Shown here: positions 16,012-25,800 of the stretch, piece after piece
Position numbering within the stretch: position 1 is the stretch's first letter
How the letters are laid out: each line of letters begins with the position of its first letter
Assembly: GCA_937975725.1 (NCBI GenBank)
Contig: CALJUL010000099.1
Span: forward strand, 1-30,776
DNA from: an uncultured Pseudoxanthomonas sp.
GTDB taxonomy: Bacteria > Pseudomonadota > Gammaproteobacteria > Xanthomonadales > Xanthomonadaceae
Reading direction: 5' to 3'
Length of the DNA stretch: 30,776 bases
Notes under the pieces: generated by a model
Database searches by the model: none
What the model was told of the DNA's origin: nothing
The model's input: only the letters and a program-made list of their open reading frames with translations
Made by a program: the position numbers and the translations under genes

Positions 16012-17211
16012 TCAGCGGTTCTCGGGCGCGGGCGCGGCGCTGGTGGTGGGCTGGATCTTGTTGTTGACGACCACTTCGGCATCGTTGCGCAGCTTCAGCA
16101 GGCCGCTGGTAGCCACGCGCTCGCCGGGCTTGAGCCCGTCGGTCACCGCGATCAGGTCGCCGCGGGCCGCGCCGGTCTTCACGAAGCGTTGCTTCACCAC
16201 CAGCTTCGTGCCGGTCAGCGGCTTGCCCTGCATGTCCTTCTCGCCGGGCGCGCGCTCGGCTTCCTGGATCACGTACACCGCGTTGCCGTAGGGATTGAAG
16301 CTGATCGCGGTCTGCGGCACCACGACCACCCTGCGCGACTCGCCGGTGTCGAAGCCGACGTGGGCGAAGGTGCCCGGGCGCAGCGCGTGATCGGGATTGG
16401 ACAAGGTGGCCTGCACCCTGAAGTTGCGGGTCGCCGGATCGACCTGCGGCTCCACCGCGGTGACTTCGCCCTCGAATACCTCGCCGGGCAGGGCGTCGAC
16501 GCGGGCGCGGATGGCGCTGCCGCGCTTCACTTCGCCGGTGCGTTGCTCGGGCAGGGTGAAGTCCAGGTAGATCGGGTCCAGCGCTTGCAGGCTGACGATG
16601 GCGTCACCGGGATTGAGGTACTGGCCCAGGTTGGCCTTGCGGATGCCCAGCACGCCGTCGAAGGGCGCGCGGATGGTCTTCTGCGCGATCAGCGCGCGTT
16701 GCGCTTCCACCTGCGCCTGCGCGGTGGCGGCCTGGGTGGCGCGCTCCTCGGCCTCGGCCTGCGAGACCAGCTTGTCGCGCGCCAGCGCCTGCCAGCGGTC
16801 GCGCTGCACCACGGCCAGGCGGGCGGAGGCTTCCAGCGATTTCAGCACCGCCAGTTCGTTGGCGGTGTTGAGCTGGGCCAGCACCGTGCCGGCCTTGACC
16901 GGCTTGCCCACGTCGATGGACAGGCTGCGCACGACGCCGCCGGCCTCGGTGGTCACGTCGGTGCCGTTGACGGCCACGAAGGTGCCCACGGCCTGCTGGG
17001 CGTCCACCCAGTCTTCCTGCTTGGCGGTCCAGTCGGTCACCGTGGCGGCGGGCTGCGGCATGCTGTCGAAGAAGTCGTTCATACCCTTGTTCATGACCGC
17101 CTTGATGGCGAACACGCCGCCGAACACCGCCAGCACGACGATCAGCATCAGCATCATGCGCAGCGGGGTGGAGGGCTTTTTCCTTGCAACTGTGGGGTCT
17201 TTCCGTGTCAT
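16012..17211 (-). CDS. RND efflux periplasmic adaptor (membrane fusion protein)
   Basis: The 399-residue adaptor is anchored by one N-terminal membrane segment (about residues 17-39, MMLMLIVVLAVFGGVFAI) rather than by lipid. The body has the usual order: lipoyl half (VTTEAGGVVRSLSIDVGKPVK), alpha-helical hairpin (Ala/Gln/Glu-rich, LARDKLVSQAEAEERA), second lipoyl half (KTIRAPFDGVLGIRKANLGQ), beta-barrel (LDFTLPEQRTGEV), and a membrane-proximal domain ending with FVKTGAARGDLIAVTDGLKPGERV. It pairs with the permease at 12835-15999. No Shine-Dalgarno site is evident before ATG 17211, so the start could lie slightly further in. Confidence 0.92.
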   Translation of the reverse strand: MTRKDPTVARKKPSTPLRMMLMLIVVLAVFGGVFAIKAVMNKGMNDFFDSMPQPAATVTDWTAKQEDWVDAQQAVGTFVAVNGTDVTTEAGGVVRSLSIDVGKPVKAGTVLAQLNTANELAVLKSLEASARLAVVQRDRWQALARDKLVSQAEAEERATQAATAQAQVEAQRALIAQKTIRAPFDGVLGIRKANLGQYLNPGDAIVSLQALDPIYLDFTLPEQRTGEVKRGSAIRARVDALPGEVFEGEVTAVEPQVDPATRNFRVQATLSNPDHALRPGTFAHVGFDTGESRRVVVVPQTAISFNPYGNAVYVIQEAERAPGEKDMQGKPLTGTKLVVKQRFVKTGAARGDLIAVTDGLKPGERVATSGLLKLRNDAEVVVNNKIQPTTSAAPAPENR

Positions 17212-17453
17212 GGGGAGGTCGTCGGCAGTGGTGGATGCATGGGGTACGACGAACGGGCGCGAGCCGGTTCGACAAGGCGAAGCGCGGGATTATCGCGGCT
17301 GGAGAAACCCGCAAGGAAGTGCGGGAACGGCGTGCTTACGCGGTCTGCGAAGGCATGGCGTGCCGTGTCTGGCTGCGGTTCATGTTGAAACCAGGATTAC
17401 ATGGCATTGCGGTCAACTTCGGACCGCAAGCGCCGCAATATACGTCACGCAGA

Positions 17454-17475
17454 CCCCGGCCGGAACAGGCCGGGG
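17454..17475 (-). terminator. Possible terminator hairpin after the AcrB-type permease
   Basis: CCCCGGCC-GGAACA-GGCCGGGG forms a strong 8-bp stem about 20 bp beyond the permease stop. It lacks a proper T-run on the minus strand, so it is a weaker terminator candidate. The remaining 284 bp between the two efflux units hold no recognisable gene. Confidence 0.5.
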
Positions 17476-17495
17476 CCGCGCGCATCCGCCCCTTG

Positions 17496-20400
17496 TCAGC
17501 GGGACGGCGGCTTGCTGTGTTCCAGCAGGTACTCCTTCGAGGGCTCGTCCATCCGGTCGCCCAGCATGCGGCGCACCGAGACGAAGAACACCGGGATCAT
17601 CAGCAGGCCCAGGAAGGTGGCGAACAGCATGCCGCCGATCACGCCGGTGCCGATGGCGTGACGGGCGTTGGCGCCGGCGCCGGTGGAGATGGCCATCGGC
17701 AGCACGCCCATGATGAAGGCGAACGAGGTCATCAGGATCGGGCGGAAGCGCAGGTGCGCCGCGCTGACCACCGCCTCGCGCAGGGTCCGGCCCTGCTTGC
17801 GCTCCATCACCGCGAACTCGACGATCAGGATGGCGTTCTTCGCCGCCAGGCCGATGATGGTGATCAGGCCGATCTTGAAGAACAGGTCGTTGGACAGGCC
17901 GGGGCGCAGCATGGTGAAGATCACCGCGCCCAGCGCGCCCAGCGGCACCACCAGCAGCACCGCCACCGGGATCGACCAGCTCTCGTACAGCGCCGCCAGG
18001 CACAGGAACACCACCACGATGGACAGCACCATCAGCAGCGTGGCGCTGTTGCCGGCCAGGATCTCCTGGTAGGACATGCCGCTCCAGTCGTAGCCGAAGC
18101 CCTGCGGCAACTGTTCGGTGACGATGTTCTCCATCGTCGCCATCGCCTGGCCGGACGAACTGCCCGGCGCTGCCGAACCGTTGATGTTCACCGCGGAGTA
18201 GCCGTTGTAGCGCGACAGCGACGGCGGCACCGAGGCCCACTGCGATTGCACCACGTTGGCCAGCGGGATCATCGCCCGGTTGCCGCTGGCGTCGGTCTGC
18301 CGGCTGCTGGGGCTGTAGATGCGGCCCAGCGACTCGGCGCCGGTGCGGTAGGGGGCGTCGGCGCGCATGTTCACGCGCTTGATGCGGCCCTGGTAGAAGA
18401 AGTCGTTGACGTACACCGGCGCCAGCATCAACTGGATGCCGTTGTAGATGTCGCTCACCGACAGCCCCATCGACTGCGCTTGTACGCGGTCCACGTGTAG
18501 TTGCAGTTGCGGCGCGTTCTCCAAGGTGTTCGGGCGCACTCCCACCAGCGTCTTGTCCTGCGAGGCGGCGCCCAGCAACTGGTTGCGTGCCGACATCAGC
18601 GCGGCCTGGCCCAGGCCCGCGCGGTCCTGCAGCCACATGTCGAAGCCGCCGAACTGGCCCAGGCCCTGGATGGTCGGCAGGTTGACCACGAATATCTGCG
18701 CGCCCTTGATGCCATACAGCGCGCCGTTGGCGTTCTGGATGAACTCGCCGACCACCACGTCGCGCTTGTCCCAGTGCTTGAGCTTGATGAACGCCATGCC
18801 GACGTTCTCGCCCTGGCCCAGGAAGCTGAAGCCGGACACCTGCATCATGCTGTCGTAGCCGTCCAGGTGCTCCAGCGTGCCGCGGATCTGGGTGAATACC
18901 TGCTTGGTGCGCTCCAGCGAGCTGCCCGGCGGCAACTGCACGATGGCCAGCGCGTAGCCCTGGTCCTCCTCGGGCACGAAGCTGCTGGGCAGGCGGGTGA
19001 ACATGAAGCCGGCCAGCACCGTCAGCAGCGCGAACACCACCATCCAGCGCGGCGCGTGGCGTATCGCCGAGCCGATGTGGCCGACGTAGGTCTTCTCCAG
19101 CTTGCCGTAGTACTTCTCGAACAGGCGGAAGACCACGTTCTTCTTCTCGTGGCTGTCGTGCTCGTGCTGCTTGAGGAAGGTCGCGCACAGCGCCGGGGTG
19201 AAGCCCAGCGCCAGGAACGCGGAAAAGGCCATGGAGATGGCGATGGTCAGCGCGAACTGCTTGTAGATTTCGCCCGAGGCGCCGCCCTGCAGGGCCGAGG
19301 GGATGAACACCGCCGCCAGCACCACGGTGATGGCGACCACCGCGCCGGTGATCTGGCCCATCGCCTTGATCGTGGCCTCGCGCGGCGGCAGCTTCTCCTC
19401 GGCCATGATGCGCTCGACGTTCTCGATCACCACGATGGCGTCGTCCACCACGATGCCGATCGCCAGCACCAGCGCGAACATCGTCAACTGGTTGATGGTG
19501 AAGCCGATCACGCTCAGGCCCCAGAACGTGCCCAGCAGCGCCACCGGGATCACCAGGGTGGGGATGATGGTGGCGCGGAAGTTCTGCAGGAACACCAGCA
19601 TCACCAGGAACACCAGGAACACCGCCTCGGCCAGGGTCTTGATCACTTCCTGGATCGAGATGCGCACGAAGGTGGTGGTGTCGTAGGGCGAGAACCAGGT
19701 CACGCCCTGCGGGAAGCTGGGCTGCAACTCGTCCATCTTGGCGCGCACCGCCTTGGCCACGTTCAGTGCGTTGGCGCCGGGCAGCAACTGGATGGCGAAC
19801 GCGCCCACGGGCTTGCCGTTGTATTGGGTGTCGAAGCCGAACGCCTGCGCGCCAAACTCCACCCGCGCCACGTCCTTCAGTCGCACGCTGGAGCCGTCGT
19901 TGTTGGCGCGCAGGATGATCTGCTCGAACTGCTCGGGCGAGGTGAAGCGGCCCTCGGCCGACACCGTGGCGGTGAACGCCTGCCCGGCCGGCGCGGGATC
20001 GGCGCCGATGGAGCCGGCGGCGAACTGCACGTTCTGCCCCTTGACCGCCGCCAGCGCTTCGCTCGCCGACAGGTTGTAGCCCTGCAGCTTGCCCGGGTCC
20101 AGCCAGATGTTCATGGCGTACTCGGAGCCGAAGTGCTGGGTGCTGCCCACGCCGGGCACGCGCGAGATCTGGTCCAGCACCCGCGAGGCGACGATGTCGT
20201 TGAGCTGGTTGCGGTCGATGGCCGGATTCTCGGACTGCAGGCCCACCACCATCAGGAAGCCGGCGTTGGCCTTGGCCACCACCACGCCCTGCGCGGTCAC
20301 TTCGCTGGGCAGGCGCGGCGTGGCCAGCGATACCTTGTTCTGCACCTGCACCTGGGCGATGTCCGGGTTGGTGCCGGTCTGGAAGGTCAGGGTGATCGAG

Positions 20401-20663
20401 GCGCGGCCGGACGAGCTGGAGCTGGAGCTGAAGTACAGCAGGTTGTCGATGCCGGTCAGTTGCTGCTCGATGACCTGGGTGACCGAGCGCTCGGTGGTCT
20501 CGGCGCTGGCGCCGGGGTAGGCGGCATTGACCACCACCTGCGGCGGCGCGATGGACGGGTACGACTCCACGCCGAGGTTGAGGATCGCGATCACGCCGGC
20601 CAGCGAGATCAGGATCGACACGACCCAGGCGAAGATCGGGTGGTTGATGAAGAACTTGGGCAT
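17496..20663 (-). CDS. RND multidrug efflux permease, AcrB/MexB/SmeE-like
   Basis: The 1055-residue protein has the full AcrB-family length. TM1 is FFINHPIFAWVVSILISLAG. Asp407 and Asp408 in GIVVDDAIVVIENVER sit at the same positions as in AcrB, and the TM10 lysine is Lys942 in LAAKNAILIVEFA. A serine-rich run (FSSSSSSSGRAS, about residues 78-89) lies in the first porter loop, and FSFLGQGENVGMAFIKLK in the second. The close match suggests a broad-spectrum drug or detergent pump. It follows its lipoprotein adaptor after 12 bp within the TetR-adaptor-permease operon. No channel gene follows, unlike operons of the MexAB-OprM or SmeABC type, so a channel encoded elsewhere is inferred. Confidence 0.95.
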   Translation of the reverse strand: MPKFFINHPIFAWVVSILISLAGVIAILNLGVESYPSIAPPQVVVNAAYPGASAETTERSVTQVIEQQLTGIDNLLYFSSSSSSSGRASITLTFQTGTNPDIAQVQVQNKVSLATPRLPSEVTAQGVVVAKANAGFLMVVGLQSENPAIDRNQLNDIVASRVLDQISRVPGVGSTQHFGSEYAMNIWLDPGKLQGYNLSASEALAAVKGQNVQFAAGSIGADPAPAGQAFTATVSAEGRFTSPEQFEQIILRANNDGSSVRLKDVARVEFGAQAFGFDTQYNGKPVGAFAIQLLPGANALNVAKAVRAKMDELQPSFPQGVTWFSPYDTTTFVRISIQEVIKTLAEAVFLVFLVMLVFLQNFRATIIPTLVIPVALLGTFWGLSVIGFTINQLTMFALVLAIGIVVDDAIVVIENVERIMAEEKLPPREATIKAMGQITGAVVAITVVLAAVFIPSALQGGASGEIYKQFALTIAISMAFSAFLALGFTPALCATFLKQHEHDSHEKKNVVFRLFEKYYGKLEKTYVGHIGSAIRHAPRWMVVFALLTVLAGFMFTRLPSSFVPEEDQGYALAIVQLPPGSSLERTKQVFTQIRGTLEHLDGYDSMMQVSGFSFLGQGENVGMAFIKLKHWDKRDVVVGEFIQNANGALYGIKGAQIFVVNLPTIQGLGQFGGFDMWLQDRAGLGQAALMSARNQLLGAASQDKTLVGVRPNTLENAPQLQLHVDRVQAQSMGLSVSDIYNGIQLMLAPVYVNDFFYQGRIKRVNMRADAPYRTGAESLGRIYSPSSRQTDASGNRAMIPLANVVQSQWASVPPSLSRYNGYSAVNINGSAAPGSSSGQAMATMENIVTEQLPQGFGYDWSGMSYQEILAGNSATLLMVLSIVVVFLCLAALYESWSIPVAVLLVVPLGALGAVIFTMLRPGLSNDLFFKIGLITIIGLAAKNAILIVEFAVMERKQGRTLREAVVSAAHLRFRPILMTSFAFIMGVLPMAISTGAGANARHAIGTGVIGGMLFATFLGLLMIPVFFVSVRRMLGDRMDEPSKEYLLEHSKPPSR

Positions 20664-20675
20664 GGGGGAGGGTCC

Positions 20676-21860
20676 TTATTCGGCCTTGCCTGGGGCCGGC
20701 GCCTGCAGCTTGGCCTGCGCGGCCTTGGCGGCGGCCGCCTCCTCGGCCGTCACCGCCTTGGCCGGCGCGCCTTCCTTGACCTTCTGCAGACCGTCGACGA
20801 TCACCCGGTCGCCGGCCGCCAGGCCGGAGGTGATCAGCCAGTCGGTGCCGATGGCCTGTTCGGTGGCCACGTTCTTGCGCACGACCTTGCCGTCCTGGCC
20901 GACCACCAGCGCGTAGGCGCCGGTGGTGTCGCGCTGGATCGCCGCCTGCGGGATCAGGAACGCGCCCTTCTGCTCGCCCAGGGTGGCGCGCAGGGTGACG
21001 AAGGTGCCCGGCAGCAGCATGCGGTCGGGATTGGGCACGGTGGCGCGCAGCGACACGGTGCCGGTGGCGGGGTCCACCACGGTGTCGGAGAAGTCGAGCG
21101 TGCCGGTCTGGTCGATGGCCTGGCCGCCGGGCAGGATCACGCTGACCGTGCGCTGGCCGGCGCCGGCCAGCTCCACCTTGCCTTCGCCCTGCGCCTGGCG
21201 GATCACCTGCATCTCGCTGGCGCTCATGGAGAAGTTGGCGTACAGCGGATCGATCTGGTCGATGGTGGTCAGCAGGGTGGCGTCGCCCTGGCCGACCAGC
21301 GCACCCTCGGTGACCTGCTGCTTGCCGGCGCGGCCGGAGATCGGTGCGGCGACGCTGGCGTAGCCCAGGCTGATGCGCGCGGTCTCGACGTTGGCGCGGG
21401 CCTGCTGCACGGCGGCGGCGGCGCTGCGCTCGGCGGCCTCGGCGTTGTCCAGGTCGGAGCGGGAGACGAACTTCTGCGGCGCCAGTTGGCGGGCGCGGTC
21501 GGCCGCCACCTTGGCGTTGGCGTAGGTGGCCTGCGCCGAGGCCAGGTTGGCCTGCGCCGCGCTGAGCGAAGCCTGCAACGGCGCCGGGTCGATCAGGAAC
21601 AGCGTCTGGCCCTGCTTCACGTCGCTGCCTTCCTGGTACACGCGCTTCTGCAGCACGCCGGCCACGCGGGCGCGCACGTCGGAGCTGCGGTAGGCGGACA
21701 GGCGGCCCACCAGGTCGCGCTGCAGCGGCACGTCCTTGGGCGTGGCGGCCATGACCACCACTTCCGGTGGCGGCATCTGCGGTTGTTCCGGCTTGCTGCA
21801 CGCGGCCAGGGCGGCAAGCAGGGCGCCGGCCAGGACGAGGGAACGGGCGGGGGAGGTCAT
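20676..21860 (-). CDS. RND efflux adaptor lipoprotein, AcrA-like
   Basis: The 394-residue precursor starts with a lipoprotein signal (SLVLAGALLAALAAC, lipobox LAAC, Cys21). Family features are DVRARVAGVLQKRVYQEGSD with the lipoyl motif, the hairpin LAPQKFVSRSDLDNAEAAER, the second lipoyl half ASVAAPISGRAGKQQVTEGA, and the beta-barrel (IDPLYANFSMSASEM). The C-terminus is Ala/Lys/Pro-rich. It joins the AcrB-like permease to an outer-membrane channel. The ATG overlaps the stop of the TetR gene by 4 bp, so adaptor translation is coupled to its predicted repressor. Confidence 0.94.
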   Translation of the reverse strand: MTSPARSLVLAGALLAALAACSKPEQPQMPPPEVVVMAATPKDVPLQRDLVGRLSAYRSSDVRARVAGVLQKRVYQEGSDVKQGQTLFLIDPAPLQASLSAAQANLASAQATYANAKVAADRARQLAPQKFVSRSDLDNAEAAERSAAAAVQQARANVETARISLGYASVAAPISGRAGKQQVTEGALVGQGDATLLTTIDQIDPLYANFSMSASEMQVIRQAQGEGKVELAGAGQRTVSVILPGGQAIDQTGTLDFSDTVVDPATGTVSLRATVPNPDRMLLPGTFVTLRATLGEQKGAFLIPQAAIQRDTTGAYALVVGQDGKVVRKNVATEQAIGTDWLITSGLAAGDRVIVDGLQKVKEGAPAKAVTAEEAAAAKAAQAKLQAPAPGKAE

Positions 21861-22576
21861 GGGGAAGCTCCGTTTCTGTTTTTCGAAGTCTTGGGAAGGG
21901 GGGAGGTGGCGCGGATGCGGCGCCCCGGGACCGTGGCCTGCGCCGCAGTATGGGCGTGCGCACCGCTGGCAACGGGTGAAAACGCGCGCAGGAAGCCGTC
22001 CACCGCGAATTCGGCCCAGCGCCGGCGCTCCTGCGGGCGCGCCCGGTGCGGCGCGCCGAAGCGCTGCCTGTCGAAGTCCAGGCCCACCATCATGCTCAGC
22101 AGCAGTTCCGCGGCGTAGTGCGGATCGTCATGCCGCAGCCGGCCCTGGTCCATCGCACGCTGCAGCCAGGCCGCCAGACGACGCATCAGGCTGTCGCAGG
22201 TGTCCTCGTACAGCGTGCGCGCCTGTTCGGGGAACTGGCGCGCCTCGTTGCTCAGCAGGCGGCTGGCCGCCACCACGTTGGGGTCGCACAGGTGCGCCAG
22301 ATGCTGTTCGGCGAAGGCCAGCAGCGTGGTGCGCGGATCCTGCGTGTCCGGGTCCAGCCGCGCGGTGGCCAGGTCCAGGTGCTCGCCCATCACGCTGCGC
22401 ATGAGCTCCTGCTTGCTGCCGAACTGCGCATACAGCGTCTGCTTGGAACAGCCCGCACGCGAGGCCACCGCCTCCATGCTCACGCCGAAGCCCTGTTCGG
22501 CCAGCAACCCGAGCACGGCCGCATGCACGCGCACGCGCCGTCGTTCGGTCGCCGAAGTGGGGGCGGGGGCGGTCAT
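21857..22576 (-). CDS. TetR-family repressor of the efflux operon
   Basis: The 239-residue protein has an N-terminal TetR helix-turn-helix (about residues 17-60; VSMEAVASRAGCSKQTLYAQF) and an all-helical ligand domain including LLLSMMVGLDFDR. A long basic C-terminal tail of about 45 residues (PVASG to NGASP) goes beyond the usual fold. Unlike acrR or mexR, which are divergent from their pumps, this gene is first in the same operon as the adaptor and permease. A single operator would therefore set repressor and pump levels together. The ATG is only 8 nt from the predicted -10 box, suggesting a leaderless or nearly leaderless message. Pump repression is inferred from position. Confidence 0.9.
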   Translation of the reverse strand: MTAPAPTSATERRRVRVHAAVLGLLAEQGFGVSMEAVASRAGCSKQTLYAQFGSKQELMRSVMGEHLDLATARLDPDTQDPRTTLLAFAEQHLAHLCDPNVVAASRLLSNEARQFPEQARTLYEDTCDSLMRRLAAWLQRAMDQGRLRHDDPHYAAELLLSMMVGLDFDRQRFGAPHRARPQERRRWAEFAVDGFLRAFSPVASGAHAHTAAQATVPGRRIRATSPLPKTSKNRNGASP

Positions 22577-22580
22577 GGGG

Positions 22581-22613
22581 CTGGACTATACCGTCCAGTT
22601 TAGAATTTGAACA
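22581..22613 (-). promoter_or_regulatory. Promoter and palindromic operator of the tetR-adaptor-permease operon
   Basis: The palindrome CTGGAC-N6-GTCCAG (22581-22598) covers a minus-strand -10 box TATAGT (22590-22585). A poor -35 match, TGTTCA (22613-22608), stands 17 bp upstream. A repressor bound here would block RNA polymerase. Transcription should start within a base or two of the tetR ATG, and no Shine-Dalgarno site is present. Confidence 0.65.
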
Positions 22614-22843
22614 GGCTTGTGTTAGATGAAGAAGTGTGGACAAGACCGCGCCGGCAGATGGGCGACGGGCACCGTGCGTGGGCGCATGGCGGGTCTCCGG
22701 ACGGTTTCCGGTTGCAGGGCGCAGGCGGTAGCCAATCGCGCGCGGGAATGCAAGCACGGCTTATGACGCCTCGCAGCAAGTTTTGTGATGGCGCGCGGCG
22801 ATACAATGACCATTCGACTACCACTTGTTGAGCCAACCTCTGC

Positions 22844-25800
22844 ATGAACGCTGTGCGCAGCTCGAAGAAAGCCTCGAAGAAGCCCAAACCGGAAACCGCC
22901 AAGGCCACCACGTCGGTGCGCCCGAAGGCCACGCCTACCAAGAAGGTGGCCGCCCGACCGGATGCGGGCGCGGCCAGGGCCGCGAAGGCGACGGGCAAGG
23001 CGTCCGTGCCGGCCGTGCAGGTGTTCTCGCTGGAGCCGATCCTGGCCGCCGCGCGCAAGCGGGTGTCCGGTGCGGCCGCGCAGGCCGAGGCGCAGGCGTT
23101 CTCCGAGGCGTTCTACAAGCGCATGGAGGAGGACGAATACCCCAACCACAGTCCCGAGGTCTGGGCCGCCATCGCCACCGACATGCTGGCGTTCGCGCGC
23201 ACCCGCAAGGCGGGCACCGCCAACGTGCGCGTGTTCAACGCCACGCTCAAGGCCAACGGTTGGGAATCGCCGCACACCGTGCTGCAGCTCGTCAACGACG
23301 ACATGCCGTTCCTGGTGGACTCGGTCAGCATGGCGCTGGCGGAGATGGGCGTGGGCGTACACGTGCTGGGCCACCCGCTGGTGCGCTTCACCCGCGACAA
23401 GGCCGGCAAGGTCTCGGCGGTGGGCGAGGGCAAGCCCGAATCACTGATGCTGCTGGAGATCGACCGCCTGCCGCCGGAGGAGATGGCACGGATCGAGAAG
23501 CGCATCCGCACGGTGCTGGAGGAAGTCCGCGCCATCGTGCGCGACTGGAGCGCCATGCGCGAGAAGATGCTGGCGCTGGCCGACGACCTGGCCACCCGCC
23601 GCATGCCGGTCGGCGACGACGGCCGCCGCGAGGCGCAGGAATTCCTGCGCTGGGCGGCCGCCGACCACTTCACCTTCTTCGGCTACCGCGAATACCGCGT
23701 GGAGAAGGGCACCGGCATCCTGGCCGCGGTCGAGGACAGCGGCCTGGGCCTGCTGCGCGAGGGCGACACCACGCCGCCGCGCAACGTCAAGACGCTGGCC
23801 GCGCACTACCTGCCGCAGGGCGGCTCGGTGGATGCGCTGATCCTGACCAAGACCAACCGCCGTTCCACCGTGCACCGTCCGGGCAACATGGACTACATCG
23901 GCGTGCTGGAGTTCGACGCCCAGGGCAATCCCGTCGCCGAGCAGCGCTTCATCGGCCTGTATACCTCCAGCGCCTACAACCGCCGCCCGTGGGAGATCCC
24001 GCTGGTGCGCGACCGCCACGAATACGTGATGCACAAGTCCGGCCTGTCGCCCAACAGCCACAGCGGCAAGGCGCTGCGCCACATCCTGGAGACCCTGCCG
24101 CGCGAGGAGCTGTTCCAGTCCAGCGACGACGAGCTGTACCGCACCGCGATGGGCATCCTCGGCCTGCAGGAGCGCGTGCGCAGCAAGCTGTTCCTGCGCC
24201 GCGACCGCTACGGCCGCTTCTATTCGGCGCTGGTCTACATCCCGCGCGAGCGCTTCAACACCGACGTGCGCCTGCGCATCGAATCGCTGCTCAAGGAAGC
24301 CATGCGCGGCGAGTACGTGGACAGCAGCGTGCAACTGGGCGAATCGCCGCTGGCGCAGTTGCACCTGACCATCCGGCCCAAGGCCGGCGAGCAGGTCGAC
24401 GTGGACACCGCTTCGCTGGAAGCCGACATCGCCCACCTGCTGCGCAACTGGCAGGACGACCTGCGCGAGACCCTGATCGCCCGCCACGGCGAATCGGCCG
24501 GCCTGCTGCTGGCCGGCGCCTTCGGACGCGCGCTGCCGGCCGGCTACATCGAAGTGGTGTCGCCGGAAGGCGCCGCGCGCGACGTCGAGCACCTGGCCGC
24601 GCTGGGCGGCGCCGACGACCTGCGCCTGAGCCTGCACGAATCGCGCCGCAAGCGCCCGGGACAGGGCAACCTGCGCCTGAACCTGTACCGCCAGGACGAC
24701 GACATCCCGCTGTCCGACGCGCTGCCGCTGATGGAGAACATGGGCCTGCGGGTGATCTCCGAGCACCCGTTCCGGCTGGATACGGCGCGCGGCACGCGCT
24801 ACATCCAGGAGTTCGAGGTGGAGGCGGTCAACGGTGCCTTCGACGTCGAGCGGCTGGCGCCGGCGTTCGAGGAGGCCTTCGCGCGCATCTGGCGCGGCGA
24901 CGCCGAGAACGACGGCTTCAACAAGCTGGTGCTGGGCGCCGGCTTGGCCTGGCGCCAGGTGGCGATGCTGCGCGGCTACTGCAAGTACCTGCTGCAGACC
25001 GGCGTGCCGTTCTCGCAGAGCTACGTCGAAGAGACGCTCAACCGCTACCCGCTGCTGGCGCGCCTGCTGGTGGAGCTGTTCGAGGCCCGCTTCGATCCGG
25101 TCACCGGCAGCGAGAGCAAGGCGCAGGTGAAGGAAGGCCAGGAACGCTTCGCCACCCAGCTCAAGGCGCTGGCGCAGGACGACGAGGCCACGCTGAAGAC
25201 GCTGCGCACGCTGGTGGAGGCGCGCAGCGAGAGCCGCGAGCGCCAGGCCGAGGCCGCGCACCAGGCGCTGCTCAAGCTGATGGACCGGGTGTCCAGCCTG
25301 GACGAGGACCGCATCCTGCGCGGCTTCATGGGCGCCATCGAGGCCACCCTGCGCACCAGCTTCTACCAGGTGGGCAAGGACGGCCAGCCGGCGCACACGA
25401 TCAGCTTCAAGTTCGACTCGGCCCGCGTGCCCGACCTGCCCAAGCCGCGCCCGTACCGCGAGATATTCGTGTACGGCCCGCGCGTGGAAGGCGTGCACCT
25501 GCGCTTCGGCCCGGTGGCCCGCGGCGGCCTGCGCTGGTCCGACCGCCGCGAGGATTTCCGCACCGAGGTGCTGGGCCTGGTGAAGGCGCAGATGGTGAAG
25601 AACACGGTCATCGTGCCGGTCGGCGCCAAGGGCGGCTTCTTCGTCAAGCGCCCGCCGGTAGGTGGCGACCGCGACGCGGTGCTGGCCGAAGGCATCGCCT
25701 GCTACAAGCTGTTCATCCAGGGCCTGCTGGACATCACCGACAACATCGTCGGCGGCCGCATCGTGCCGCCGGTGGACGTGGTGCGGCACGACCAGGACGA

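Noticed and set aside
17413..21972. 1519-codon minus frame across the AcrB-type permease and adaptor
   Set aside because: It is an out-of-frame shadow of the two real efflux genes, Arg/Gly/Pro-rich and without domains.
18501..22118. Long plus-strand open frame opposite the efflux operon
   Set aside because: Antisense shadow of real genes; composition is artefactual and no motif was found. The same applies to 14437-17388 and 4813-6633.
22607..22831. Small open frame between tetR and the glutamate dehydrogenase gene
   Set aside because: No ribosome-binding site, no recognisable pattern, and it overlaps the probable promoter region.
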